Shown here in pieces: positions 25,308 to 35,585 of a stretch of DNA of 64,000 bases; positions within the stretch are counted from its first letter, which is position 1, and each line of letters starts with the position of its first letter. The notes under the pieces were generated by a model. The model saw nothing but the letters and a program-made list of their open reading frames with translations. It did no database searches and was not told where the DNA came from. A program made the position numbers and the translations under genes. This DNA is from Roseovarius amoyensis (GTDB taxonomy: Bacteria > Pseudomonadota > Alphaproteobacteria > Rhodobacterales > Rhodobacteraceae). The stretch is taken from contig NZ_QITQ01000003.1 in NCBI RefSeq assembly GCF_003260265.1, forward strand, positions 186,001 to 250,000. Reading direction: 5' to 3'.

Positions 25308-27152
25308 ATGAGACCAGATTTTTTCGTCGCGCTTTGCCTCAGGATCGCCGCCGCCGCCCTACTGCTGCCGGCTCTTTCTGGCCCCTCGGTGGCGGAATCG
25401 CAGGCCCGGCATGGCATAGCTATGTATGGCACCCCTGCCCTGCCACCTGATTTTGTGTCTCTGCCTTATGTGAACCCGGACGCGCCCAAGGGCGGGCGCG
25501 TCGTCACCGGCAACGTGGGCGGGTTCGATACGCTCAATCCGTTCACACTCAAGGGCGAGCCGCCCTGGCAGTTGCGGGAGCTCACGCACGAATCGCTCAT
25601 GGGGCGGTCCTGGGACGAACCGTTCACCCTATACGGGCTTTTGGCCGAATCGGTTGCGACGGGGCCGAATCGGGAATGGGTCGAATTCACCCTGCGCGAC
25701 GGCGCGCGATTCTCCGACGGCAGCCCGGTGACGGTCGAGGACGTGATCTGGTCCTACCACACGCTGGGGCAAGAGGGGCATCCGCGCTATCGCGCCTTCT
25801 GGACCAAGGTCGCGTCGATCGAGGCCACCGGCCCGCGCAGCGTGCGGCTGACCTTCAACACCGCCGACCGCGAACTGGCGCTGCTGGCAGGGCTGCGCCC
25901 GATCCTGAAAAAGGCCCAGTGGCAGGACCGCGATTTCGCCGCCGGCCGGATTGAGGATATTCCCATCGGCTCTGGCCCCTATGTCGTCGCTGACTACGAG
26001 ATCGGCCGCCATGTCACGTTGCGCCGCAACCCCGATTACTGGGGCCGCGACCTGCCCCTGCGGCTCGGCACCCATAATTTCGACGAAATCCGGATCGAGT
26101 TCTTCGGCGACAACACCGTCCTGCGCGAGGCGTTCAAGGCACAAACGCTGTCCTACCTGCGCGAATTCAACGCCGAGGACTGGGCCACCCAGTACGATTT
26201 CCCGGCGGTGCGGCGCGGCGACATCGTGCTGAGCGAAATCCCCCACGGCAAGCCCACCGGCATGACCGGTTTCGTCTTCAACACCCGCCGCGCGCCGCTG
26301 GATGACTGGCGCGTGCGCGAGGCGCTGATCCTGGCGTTCAACTTTGAATACATGAACGACACGCTGACCGGCGGGCGCCAGCCGCGCATCGCCTCGTATT
26401 TCTCGAACTCCGATCTCGGCCAGCGGCCCGGCCCGGCCGAGGGGCGCGTGCGCGAGCTGCTGACACCCTTCGCCGAGACCCTGCTGCCCGGCACGCTGGA
26501 GGGCTATACCCTGCCCCGGGGTGACGGCACCCCGCGCAACCGCGCCAATATCCGCAAGGCGCTGAAACGCCTGAACGAGGCCGGCTGGCACGTCGCCGAT
26601 GACGGGGTGTTGCGCAACGCCCAAGGGCGGCCGCTGCGGCTGAACGTGTTGTTGCGCCAGGATGCGCTGCTGGCGCAGGTCACCGCCTACATGGATATCT
26701 ACGCCCAAGCGCTGCGGCGGCTGGGGATCGAGCTGCATGTCGAACGCATCGACAACGCCCAGTATCTGGCCCGCGAACGCGATTTCGATTTCGATATCAC
26801 CTTCATGCGTCGGTCGCTGTCGCTCAGCCCGGGGAATGAACAGAGGTTCTACTGGGGCTCCGCCGCCGCCGACCAGCCCGGCAGCCGCAACCTGATGGGC
26901 ATGAAATCCCCGGCGGCTGACGCGATGATCGACGCCATCCTTGCCGCGCGCACGCGAGAGGAGTTCATCGCCGCCGCCCGCGCGCTGGACCGGGTGTTGA
27001 TTTCAGGTCGCTACGTCATCCCGATCCACAGCTATGCGGTTGGCCGCATTGCCCATCTGCGACAATTGAGTTATCCACAGGACAGGCTGCCGGTCTATGG
27101 CGATGGAATATGGTTCCTTCCCACGGTCTGGTGGTTCGAGGCAGAAGAATAA
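25308..27152 (+). CDS. Extracellular solute-binding protein family 5 (YejA/oligopeptide-type)
   Basis: 614-aa periplasmic binding protein with an N-terminal signal peptide (MRPDFFVALCLRIAAAALLL...SVAES). The mature part starts RHGIAMYGTPALPPDFVSLP, then NPDAPKGGRV, FDTLNPFTLKG and FTLRDGARFSDGSPVT, as in YejA-like peptide/microcin C-type binding proteins. The permease and ATPase genes (yejBEF) are not next to it, so it is either an orphan or works with a distant transporter. Start at MRPDFF was chosen because it begins the signal peptide; an upstream Met would add 20 charged residues. Confidence 0.88.
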   Translation: MRPDFFVALCLRIAAAALLLPALSGPSVAESQARHGIAMYGTPALPPDFVSLPYVNPDAPKGGRVVTGNVGGFDTLNPFTLKGEPPWQLRELTHESLMGRSWDEPFTLYGLLAESVATGPNREWVEFTLRDGARFSDGSPVTVEDVIWSYHTLGQEGHPRYRAFWTKVASIEATGPRSVRLTFNTADRELALLAGLRPILKKAQWQDRDFAAGRIEDIPIGSGPYVVADYEIGRHVTLRRNPDYWGRDLPLRLGTHNFDEIRIEFFGDNTVLREAFKAQTLSYLREFNAEDWATQYDFPAVRRGDIVLSEIPHGKPTGMTGFVFNTRRAPLDDWRVREALILAFNFEYMNDTLTGGRQPRIASYFSNSDLGQRPGPAEGRVRELLTPFAETLLPGTLEGYTLPRGDGTPRNRANIRKALKRLNEAGWHVADDGVLRNAQGRPLRLNVLLRQDALLAQVTAYMDIYAQALRRLGIELHVERIDNAQYLARERDFDFDITFMRRSLSLSPGNEQRFYWGSAAADQPGSRNLMGMKSPAADAMIDAILAARTREEFIAAARALDRVLISGRYVIPIHSYAVGRIAHLRQLSYPQDRLPVYGDGIWFLPTVWWFEAEE

Positions 27153-27187
27153 AAACAGGCAACAACAAACCTAACGAGGCACGACGC

Positions 27188-27304
27188 ATGAAAAGGCTGA
27201 TTGCTCTGGCGCTGGTCGCAGCGGCACTAACCGGCTGTGCCACGGTCGACGGTGTCGGTCGCGACATCTCCGGCGCGGCGCGCGGCGTTCAAAGCTGGTT
27301 CTGA
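27188..27304 (+). CDS. Entericidin-like small lipoprotein
   Basis: 38-aa lipoprotein MKRLIALALVAAALTGCATV... with lipobox LTGC, and a mature part (TVDGVGRDISGAARGVQSWF) typical of the entericidin A/B family (T-x-x-G-x-G-x-D-I). Relatives in E. coli are stress-linked bacteriolytic or antidote peptides. It lies 36 bp after the YejA-like gene. The start is fixed by the signal sequence. Confidence 0.82.
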   Translation: MKRLIALALVAAALTGCATVDGVGRDISGAARGVQSWF

Positions 27305-27359
27305 ACGCAGGCGCAGATCACACGACACATATTCTTGGAAGCTTACAGCCGGCCGGGGT

Positions 27360-28748
27360 TCACCCGCGATCCCGGCCTGTTTCGTCGCGCGGCGTGATCT
27401 TCAGCCAGATACCCGTCTTTCCGCGCACGGTCAGATGCGCCACCGGCATCGCGGGGCGCGTCGGGTCGATCTCGAACCGGAACGCGCGTGTCAGCATCGA
27501 CAGGATCAGCGGCCCCTCAATCATCGCGAACCCCGCCCCGGTGCAGACCCGGGGACCGGCGGAAAACGGGATATAGGCCGAGCGCAGACACCCCTTGCCG
27601 TTATCGGTGCCAAAGCGCGCCGGGTCGAAATCGTCGGGCCGTTCCCACAGGCGTTCATGCCGGTGCAGGTGCCAGGGCGACAGCACGATCTGGCTGCCCG
27701 GGCGCACCTCTCGTTTGCGGAAATGTTCGCACTTCGTGGCCTGGCGCACCATCATCGGAACCGGCGGATATAGGCGCAGCGTCTCGCGGAACACATCGCG
27801 GGCGATGCGCAGCCGGCTGACATCCGAAAACTCCGGGCCATCCGGGCCGATGACCGTTGCCGCCTCTTCTGCCACGCGGTCCTGCCAGTCGGGGAAGAGC
27901 GCCAGCAGGTACAGCGCCCAGGCCAGGGCCGATGCGCTGGTTTCGTGTCCGGCCAGGAAAAAGATCGCCACCTGGTCGACCATCTCGGAAACCTCGAACC
28001 GTTCGCCGGTTTCGGGGTCGGCGGTGGTCATGATCTTGGTGGCCAGGTCGTCGGGGGCCTTTCCCGCCTCGATCTCGACCATGCGTTGGGCTGTCAGCGT
28101 CTCGATCAGCTGGCGGATACGCGCCGCCGTGGCCCGCGCGCGGCGGCCGTGAAAACGTGGAAACCAGCGCGGCAGCGGCACGAAGGCACCAAGGTTCAAC
28201 ACCGGCTGGCTGCGCTGGTGTTCGCGAAAGGCGTCGAAAACCTGACGCGCGGTGTCATGCTGGATCGGGATCGAAAACAGCGTGCGAAAGATGACGTCGG
28301 CGGCGACATGGCTGGTCTCGGCCTCGATCTCGACCGGATCGCCGGTGGCAAGGTCGCGCAGCCGCCCGACCGCCCCCTGCCCCGCGGTGCGCATCGCCGG
28401 GAACGTATCGCGCAGTCGCCCGCCCTCGAACGCCGGGTCGATGATGCGCCGCTGGCGGCGCCATGTCTCGCCATTGGTGACAAAGACGGAATTGCCCAAA
28501 AGTGGCGTCAGCCCCTCGCGGATGCGGTTCGACTTGGGAAAGTCGTCGGGCCGGCCCTTTAACACCAGATCCACCAGCGCCGGTTCATTGCACAGGTAAG
28601 ACCGGAAAAACGGCGTGCGAAACTCGGCCATCCACGCGCGGTAAAGGCGCGCGGGCTGGGCCGACAGGATGTCCTGGCGAAAAAGCCGCAGATACCGCCA
28701 GAGCGACACGCGCCCCTGCCGCGCCGGGGGTTTGGGGGGCTGGGTCAT
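27360..28748 (-). CDS. Cytochrome P450
   Basis: 462-aa haem monooxygenase. The I-helix oxygen-binding motif is FFLAGHETSAS, the ExxR pair is in VFRETLRLYPP, and the haem-Cys loop is FSAGPRVCTGAGFA (Cys conserved, G-x-G after it). The layout resembles soluble fatty acid/alkane-type bacterial P450s (CYP1xx), but substrate cannot be read off. No ferredoxin or reductase gene is adjacent. Its ATG overlaps the stop of the hydrolase-like gene (ATGA), so the two genes are translationally coupled and probably act together. Confidence 0.92.
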   Translation of the reverse strand: MTQPPKPPARQGRVSLWRYLRLFRQDILSAQPARLYRAWMAEFRTPFFRSYLCNEPALVDLVLKGRPDDFPKSNRIREGLTPLLGNSVFVTNGETWRRQRRIIDPAFEGGRLRDTFPAMRTAGQGAVGRLRDLATGDPVEIEAETSHVAADVIFRTLFSIPIQHDTARQVFDAFREHQRSQPVLNLGAFVPLPRWFPRFHGRRARATAARIRQLIETLTAQRMVEIEAGKAPDDLATKIMTTADPETGERFEVSEMVDQVAIFFLAGHETSASALAWALYLLALFPDWQDRVAEEAATVIGPDGPEFSDVSRLRIARDVFRETLRLYPPVPMMVRQATKCEHFRKREVRPGSQIVLSPWHLHRHERLWERPDDFDPARFGTDNGKGCLRSAYIPFSAGPRVCTGAGFAMIEGPLILSMLTRAFRFEIDPTRPAMPVAHLTVRGKTGIWLKITPRDETGRDRG

Positions 28749-29944
28749 GCCACTGTCCCCGTGTATTTCGACGCCGCGCGTTCGATCCGGCTGGGCGACG
28801 GCGGGCGGCCTTCGAACCGTTCGGCCAGTGTCAGCGGCCCGGCGGTGACGCGGAAATAGTCATAGTCGCCGGGGCGGTCAAAGGCGCACATGTACTGGAA
28901 ATGCAGCCGGAAAAAGCGCCAGCGCAGCGCCCGCCAGCGTTCAGAGCTCAGGGTTCGGGTGAACGCGGCCGACAGCACCAGCGGCCATCGCTTGCCCTCG
29001 GGCGCGACACCCGAGACGGCGACCGGGTCGCACAGCGCAAAGGCACAGCCGTCGCCCGGCGCGGTGACGTCGACCCAGGTCAGTTCGTCGCGCGCCGACA
29101 GATACCGCAGATCGGCGCGCAGCCGGTGGGCGTCGGGCAGAAACGACACCATCGGCACCACCTGCCCCAGCGTCAGCAGCGCCAGCGCCGGGCCGTTCTT
29201 CGGCACCCTGCCCTGCCGGATCAGGTCGGCCAGCACCGAAACCGCCAGATGCGCGCCGGATGAATGGCCCACGACCAGCACCTCGTCCGCGTCGCCCGTC
29301 AGCGCCTCGGCGATCTCGTCGGTGAAGCCGCTCATCCGCGCCTCCAGCTCTGGCGGGTTGGCGCCACGATAGCGGGCGGAATAGGCATAGTCATGCATCA
29401 GGTAATAGGCGAAAAAACGGTTGTCCTGCCGGCGGAACCATTCCAGCGCCACCGGCACCGCCACCAGCCCGCCCCAGGCCGCCCAGGGGTGCGCCAGCGC
29501 CAACAGCCGCCCCAGCCCCCAGGCCAGCAGCAGCGCCAGTGCCAGTTGCACCAGCAGGGACCCCACCGGATAAAGCGCGGCGATGACGGGGCCCTTGCGC
29601 AGCCGCATCAGCCGCCACAGCGCGCCCGTGGCGAAATAGGTCCAGGCCGTGCGCGCCAGCAAAAGGTAGGTGCCCAGGATACCCTGCGCCATGCTGTCGC
29701 GCACGATGTCGGACCACACCAGCACGTCGATATCGGCTGTAACCCTTTCGTCCTCGATCTCGGCCGTGACCTGCCAGCCATAGCGGGCGCTGCCGGTTTT
29801 CCCCTTCAGGTCAATGGAATAGCCGGAAATCTTCGCCTGCGCGGCGCCTTCCTTGCGGTACAGCTCGCGGTAGCGACGGGGATGGATGGGGTCGTAGCCC
29901 GGAATGTAGAAGACGCGCCGCCGGCGCACGGATGATTGCGGCAA
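28745..29944 (-). CDS. Membrane-associated alpha/beta-hydrolase-like protein
   Basis: 399-aa protein of unknown function. Residues ~1-75 resemble a start of an alpha/beta-hydrolase (RVFYIPGYDP), residues ~110-165 hold two membrane spans (VGSLLVQLALALLLAWGLG and a Trp/Ala-rich segment), and the C-terminal half has a nucleophile-elbow motif VVGHSSGAHLAVSVL (Ser in GHSSG) typical of serine hydrolases. The coupling to the P450 gene suggests lipid or terpenoid-type modification, but no substrate is known. The 62 bp before it (29945-30006) carry no gene. Confidence 0.75.
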   Translation of the reverse strand: MPQSSVRRRRVFYIPGYDPIHPRRYRELYRKEGAAQAKISGYSIDLKGKTGSARYGWQVTAEIEDERVTADIDVLVWSDIVRDSMAQGILGTYLLLARTAWTYFATGALWRLMRLRKGPVIAALYPVGSLLVQLALALLLAWGLGRLLALAHPWAAWGGLVAVPVALEWFRRQDNRFFAYYLMHDYAYSARYRGANPPELEARMSGFTDEIAEALTGDADEVLVVGHSSGAHLAVSVLADLIRQGRVPKNGPALALLTLGQVVPMVSFLPDAHRLRADLRYLSARDELTWVDVTAPGDGCAFALCDPVAVSGVAPEGKRWPLVLSAAFTRTLSSERWRALRWRFFRLHFQYMCAFDRPGDYDYFRVTAGPLTLAERFEGRPPSPSRIERAASKYTGTVA

Positions 29945-30006
29945 ACTGCTGATACCTCGTCTGGTTTGCGCGCAAATCTAGCGTGGCATTCGGGCGAGAG
30001 TAAGAC

Positions 30007-30759
30007 TTAACCGAGTTGCCCGAGCGCCGGAAACATCTCAAGCAGCCAGAACGAAAAGGCCGAAAAGCCGCCCGACAGCATCAACAGGCCGATCGTCCAC
30101 AGCAGCAGGCCCATGATGCGTTCTATGCGCTCCATGTGGCGCTTCATCCATGCCATGAACCCGGTCAGCCGCGGCAGGAACGCCGCCACCAGCAGGAACG
30201 GCACGCCCAGGCCGATAGCATAGACCGCCAACAGCGCCGTACCGCGCACAACCGATGCCTCGGACGCCGCCAGCGACAGGATCGCGCCCAGTTGCGGGCC
30301 GATGCAGGGTGTCCAGCCAAAAGCAAAGGCCAGCCCCAGCATATAGGCGCCAAAGGCCGACCCGCCCCTGTCGCCCGCGTCGAACCGCGCCTCGCGGTCG
30401 AGAAAGCCGATCCGGTAGACACCGACGAAATGCGCCCCGAAAATCATCACAACTATGCCCGCGAAGGTATTGAGATAACTCTGATATTGCAGGAATGCCA
30501 ACCCCGCGGAGGATGCCGCGAACCCCAGGATCAGGAACACCGTCGACAGCCCCAGCACGAAACACAGCGCCGGCACCACCGCCCGCGCCCGCGCCTGCCC
30601 CGAGTTGGACAGCTCCTGCAGGGTGATCCCGCTCATATAGGCAAGGTAGGGTGGCACCACCGGCAACACACAAGGGCTGAGAAACGAGATGATGCCAGCC
30701 AGCAGCGCGACGGTCATCGCCGGCAAGAGCGCGGCGTCTATGATTTCGATTCCGAACAT
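30007..30759 (-). CDS. ccdA: Cytochrome c biogenesis protein CcdA (DsbD transmembrane family)
   Basis: 250-aa six-span membrane protein that passes reducing equivalents from cytoplasmic thioredoxin to the periplasm for haem attachment to apocytochrome c. The two redox Cys sit in FLSPCVLPVVPPYLAYMSG (span 1) and FGWTPCIGPQLGAILSLA (span 4), as in the family. Start at MFGIEI, three codons into the open frame. Divergent from tusA. The octaheme cytochrome nearby is one possible client. Confidence 0.92.
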   Translation of the reverse strand: MFGIEIIDAALLPAMTVALLAGIISFLSPCVLPVVPPYLAYMSGITLQELSNSGQARARAVVPALCFVLGLSTVFLILGFAASSAGLAFLQYQSYLNTFAGIVVMIFGAHFVGVYRIGFLDREARFDAGDRGGSAFGAYMLGLAFAFGWTPCIGPQLGAILSLAASEASVVRGTALLAVYAIGLGVPFLLVAAFLPRLTGFMAWMKRHMERIERIMGLLLWTIGLLMLSGGFSAFSFWLLEMFPALGQLG

Positions 30760-30851
30760 GTGCCTCACATAATCGAATTACCGGGCACCGTCACGAGGCG
30801 CGATGTCACAACCTTGTGGACAGGCGGTGAGCGCCGGATTATCTGGACCTC

Positions 30852-31088
30852 ATGACGCCCGATCACACCCTTGATGCCCGCGGCCTGTTGTGCCCGTTGC
30901 CGGTGCTGAAGCTGCGCAAGAGATTGAAATCGCTGGCCGCCGGCGAGGTGCTGGAACTCTGGGCCGATGACCCGGCAGCGGTGATCGACGTGCAGCATTT
31001 CTGCACCGAATCCGGCCATGATTTCCTGGGCATGAGTGAATGCGACGGCTTTAACGCCTTCGCGGTACGCAAGACCGGCCAGGCCTAG
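30852..31088 (+). CDS. tusA: Sulfurtransferase TusA family protein
   Basis: 78-aa protein with the TusA active-site motif LDARGLLCPLPVLKLRKRL (Cys conserved in CPLP) and the short two-layer sandwich length. TusA proteins carry persulfide sulfur, for tRNA 2-thiouridine formation, Moco synthesis or sulfur metabolism. It stands alone, divergent from ccdA and convergent with rne, so the role cannot be narrowed. Confidence 0.9.
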   Translation: MTPDHTLDARGLLCPLPVLKLRKRLKSLAAGEVLELWADDPAAVIDVQHFCTESGHDFLGMSECDGFNAFAVRKTGQA

Positions 31089-31115
31089 GGCCCCGCCGGT
31101 CCTGTCACGTTATTA

Positions 31116-33812
31116 TCAGCGCCCCAGCGCCCACCAGCCACGCCGCTTGGGCGCACGCGCCTTGGCGGGTTCCTCAGCTGCATCCGCGGCGTCTGCCGGC
31201 TCCGGTTTCTGTTCCGCCACGGGGGCGGGTTCCGGCACTGGCTCAGGCACGGGGGCGGGTTCCGGCGCAGGTTCAGGGGCCGTTTCCGCCACCGGCTCTG
31301 GCGCCGGCTCTGGCGTTGCGTCCGCAGTCGCGGCCACTGGCGCCGGTTCCGCCTCTGCCGCTTTGGGGGTGCGCGGCTTGCGGGCGCGGGTGGTGCGCTT
31401 TTTTGGGGCCGGTTTGGCGGCTTCGGCAGCGTCAGCCGGGGTTGCATCAGCGGCCTCCGGAGGCGTTTCGGCCTCGGCCTCGGGCTTGGCCGCCTTGGTG
31501 GTGCTGCGGGTGCGCGGCTTGCGGGTGCGCTTGGGCTTTTCGGCGGTCTTTTCAGCCTCTTCTGCCGGCGCATCGGCTGCCTCGACGGCCTCCGCCTCGA
31601 CCGGTGCTTCGGCAGGTGCCTCGGCTTCGCCCTCTGATCCGGATTCGGCCCCGTTCTCGGCGCCCTCTTCCGTCTCGGTCCCGTCATCCTTGCGCGAACG
31701 CGACCTGGACCGCCGCCGCCTGCGGCGCTTTTTCTTGGGTTTTTCTCCTTCGCCGCCGGTTTCGGGCGTCTCGACCGTCTCTTCGGTCTCGGCTTCCTCT
31801 TCCTCGACGATATCTTCCGGCAAGGTGCTGTCGACCGAGATCACCATTGCCGCCTCTGGCACGCTGCGGGTGGCGGTCTTGAACTTTTCAAGCGTGAAAT
31901 CGGGGCTGACCAAGGCCGGATCGCCCTCGATACGCACCGACAGCCCATACCGCGCCTCGATATGGGCGACGTGTTCGCGCTTTTGGTTCATCAGGTAGTT
32001 GGCGATGCCGACCGGGCAGCGCACCAGTACCTCGCGCGAGCGACGGCGCACGCCCTCTTCCTCGATCTGGCGCAGGATCGACAGCGCAAGGTTGTCGTCC
32101 GACCGGATCAGCCCGGTGCCGTGGCAGGCCGGGCAAGGCTGGGTCGTGGCCTCGATCATGCCGGGGCGCAGGCGCTGGCGGCTCATCTCCAACAGGCCAA
32201 AGCCCGAGATACGGCCGATCTGGATGCGTGCGCGGTCAGATTTCAGCTTGTCTTTCAGGCGCTTTTCGACGGCGGTGTTGTTCTTGCGCTCTTCCATGTC
32301 GATGAAGTCGATCACGATCAGCCCGGCAAGGTCGCGCAGGCGCAACTGGCGCGCCACCTCTTCGGCGGCCTCCAGATTGGTCTTGAGCGCGGTTTCCTCG
32401 ATCGAGCCTTCCTTGGTCGCCCGACCCGAGTTGACGTCGATGGCGACCAGCGCCTCGGTCACACCGATGACGATGTAGCCCCCCGATCTGAGCTGAACCA
32501 CCGGGTTGAACATCGAGGACAGATAGCTTTCGACCTGGTAGCGGGCGAAAAGCGGCATCGCATCCTGGTAGTGTTTCACGTTCTTGGCGTGGGACGGCAT
32601 GATCATCTTCATGAAGTCCTTGGCCACGCGATAGCCGGCCTCGCCCTCGACCAGAACCTCGTCGATCTCGCGGTTATAGAGGTCGCGGATCGACCGCTTG
32701 ATCAGGTTGCCCTCTTCATAGATCTGCGCCGGGGCGATGGATTTCAGCGTCAGTTCGCGGATCTGTTCCCACAAACGCAGCAGGTATTCGTAGTCGCGCT
32801 TGATTTCCGACTTGGTGCGCTTGGCGCCGGCGGTGCGCACGATCAGCCCGGCACCGCGGGGCACGTCGATTTCAGACGCGATTTCCTTGAGCTTCTTGCG
32901 GTCGGCGGCGTTGGTGATCTTGCGCGAGATGCCGCCGCCACGGGCGGTGTTGGGCATCAGCACGCAATAGCGCCCGGCAAGGCTGAGGTAAGTGGTCAGC
33001 GCCGCGCCCTTGTTGCCGCGTTCCTCCTTGACCACCTGCACCAGCAGGATCTGACGCACCTTGATCACTTCCTGGATCTTGTATTTGCGCGGCCGCGGTT
33101 TGCGCGGCGGGCGGATATCCTCGTGATCGTCCTCTTCGGCGATCGATTCGATGCTATCGTCGCGCGCCGAGGCATCGGGGCGGGCGTCATCGTCGTCGCC
33201 GTTCGGCGCCTCGTCTTGATCGGCGTGCGCCGTGTCATCGGCGGCATCGCCGTTGTTGCCGTCGTTTTCGGCGGCGGTGTCTTCCTGCCCGTTCTCGACG
33301 GGCTCCTCGACCGGGGTCTCGGCCACGCGTTCCATCGGCGAAACCGCCTCGTCATCCGCGTCGCCATCGACAGCGGGGTCGATGGTTTCCATCCCCGAGA
33401 TCTCTTCAGAGGCGGTCACCGCATCCTTGGACGTGGTCTTCTCCGACCTGGACCGGCTTCTGCGCGAATGTCCGCGGGATTTGGGACGAGCTTCGCCGTT
33501 GCCATCCTCTTCCTGCGCTTCGGCATAGGCGCGCTCTTCTTCCAGCAGCGCCTCTCGGTCCGCGACCGGGATCTGGTAATAGTCCGGATGGACCTCTGAA
33601 AAGGCAAGGAAACCGTGCCGGTTTCCGCCGTAATCGACAAAGGCCGCCTGAAGCGACGGTTCGACCCGGGTTACCTTGGCGAGATAGATGTTACCGGCGA
33701 GTTGCCGTTTGTTTTCTGATTCAAAGTCAAATTCCTCGACCTTGTTTCCGTCAACCACCACGACGCGGGTCTCTTCCGCGTGGGTGGCATCGATAAGCAT
33801 TTTCTTGGCCAT
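31116..33812 (-). CDS. rne: Ribonuclease E
   Basis: 898-aa endoribonuclease, the core of mRNA decay and rRNA/tRNA maturation. It starts MAKKMLIDATHAEETRVVVV. The S1 domain (LAGNIYLAKVTRVEPSLQAA) is split by an acidic, low-complexity insertion of about 150 residues (~105-250), a known alphaproteobacterial trait. The catalytic part has LIVIDFIDMEERKN (metal-binding Asp) and the Zn-link CPACHGTG. The C-terminal ~250 residues are Ala/Glu/Pro-rich and Arg-rich, the disordered scaffold for degradosome partners. Its start is followed upstream by a 414-bp leader. Confidence 0.97.
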   Translation of the reverse strand: MAKKMLIDATHAEETRVVVVDGNKVEEFDFESENKRQLAGNIYLAKVTRVEPSLQAAFVDYGGNRHGFLAFSEVHPDYYQIPVADREALLEEERAYAEAQEEDGNGEARPKSRGHSRRSRSRSEKTTSKDAVTASEEISGMETIDPAVDGDADDEAVSPMERVAETPVEEPVENGQEDTAAENDGNNGDAADDTAHADQDEAPNGDDDDARPDASARDDSIESIAEEDDHEDIRPPRKPRPRKYKIQEVIKVRQILLVQVVKEERGNKGAALTTYLSLAGRYCVLMPNTARGGGISRKITNAADRKKLKEIASEIDVPRGAGLIVRTAGAKRTKSEIKRDYEYLLRLWEQIRELTLKSIAPAQIYEEGNLIKRSIRDLYNREIDEVLVEGEAGYRVAKDFMKMIMPSHAKNVKHYQDAMPLFARYQVESYLSSMFNPVVQLRSGGYIVIGVTEALVAIDVNSGRATKEGSIEETALKTNLEAAEEVARQLRLRDLAGLIVIDFIDMEERKNNTAVEKRLKDKLKSDRARIQIGRISGFGLLEMSRQRLRPGMIEATTQPCPACHGTGLIRSDDNLALSILRQIEEEGVRRRSREVLVRCPVGIANYLMNQKREHVAHIEARYGLSVRIEGDPALVSPDFTLEKFKTATRSVPEAAMVISVDSTLPEDIVEEEEAETEETVETPETGGEGEKPKKKRRRRRRSRSRSRKDDGTETEEGAENGAESGSEGEAEAPAEAPVEAEAVEAADAPAEEAEKTAEKPKRTRKPRTRSTTKAAKPEAEAETPPEAADATPADAAEAAKPAPKKRTTRARKPRTPKAAEAEPAPVAATADATPEPAPEPVAETAPEPAPEPAPVPEPVPEPAPVAEQKPEPADAADAAEEPAKARAPKRRGWWALGR

Positions 33813-34226
33813 GTGATATCACTCGGCCGCGGACATCCGACCGACCCTGGCGGGGCGGTAGAGGTTGGCGGCATCTGATTGGGGGCAATGCCGCGCACAT
33901 CCAGCAGTACAAGGGGTCCGACACTGGCCGCGAGGCCGGTGCAGATTGCCTGTCTGGGTTGCGCGCGCTTCATCGCGGTTCTTGCTCTCCGGCCCCTTGC
34001 GGGACCAATTCGGAACCGGCCGCTACCGCCTGTTGCGGTGTGCCGGAACATGGGTGGCCCGAAATTTACGGGTCCGATCGGTCTGTCCAGAAATGCGGAA
34101 ACGTCGATCCGCCGGCATCTGATACAGAAAATCTCTTGTCCGCCGACAATGAAAAGCAGGCGGTGCAATTCACAGTAAAGCCTTCACAGACGGAAAGACA
34201 ATCGGAAAATGACCTTTTCAGGCGAC
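33813..34226 (-). other. Long upstream region of rne, no gene seen
   Basis: 414 bp between rne and the dctD-like gene. No convincing coding frame on either strand. Long rne leaders are used elsewhere for autoregulation through RNase E cleavage; here this is only a possibility. I could not fix a promoter. Confidence 0.5.

Positions 34227-35581
<1,355 letters not shown>

Positions 35582-35585
<4 letters not shown>

Noticed and set aside
27071..27079. Second perfect TTATCCACA
   Set aside because: It is inside the YejA-like coding sequence with no second box nearby.
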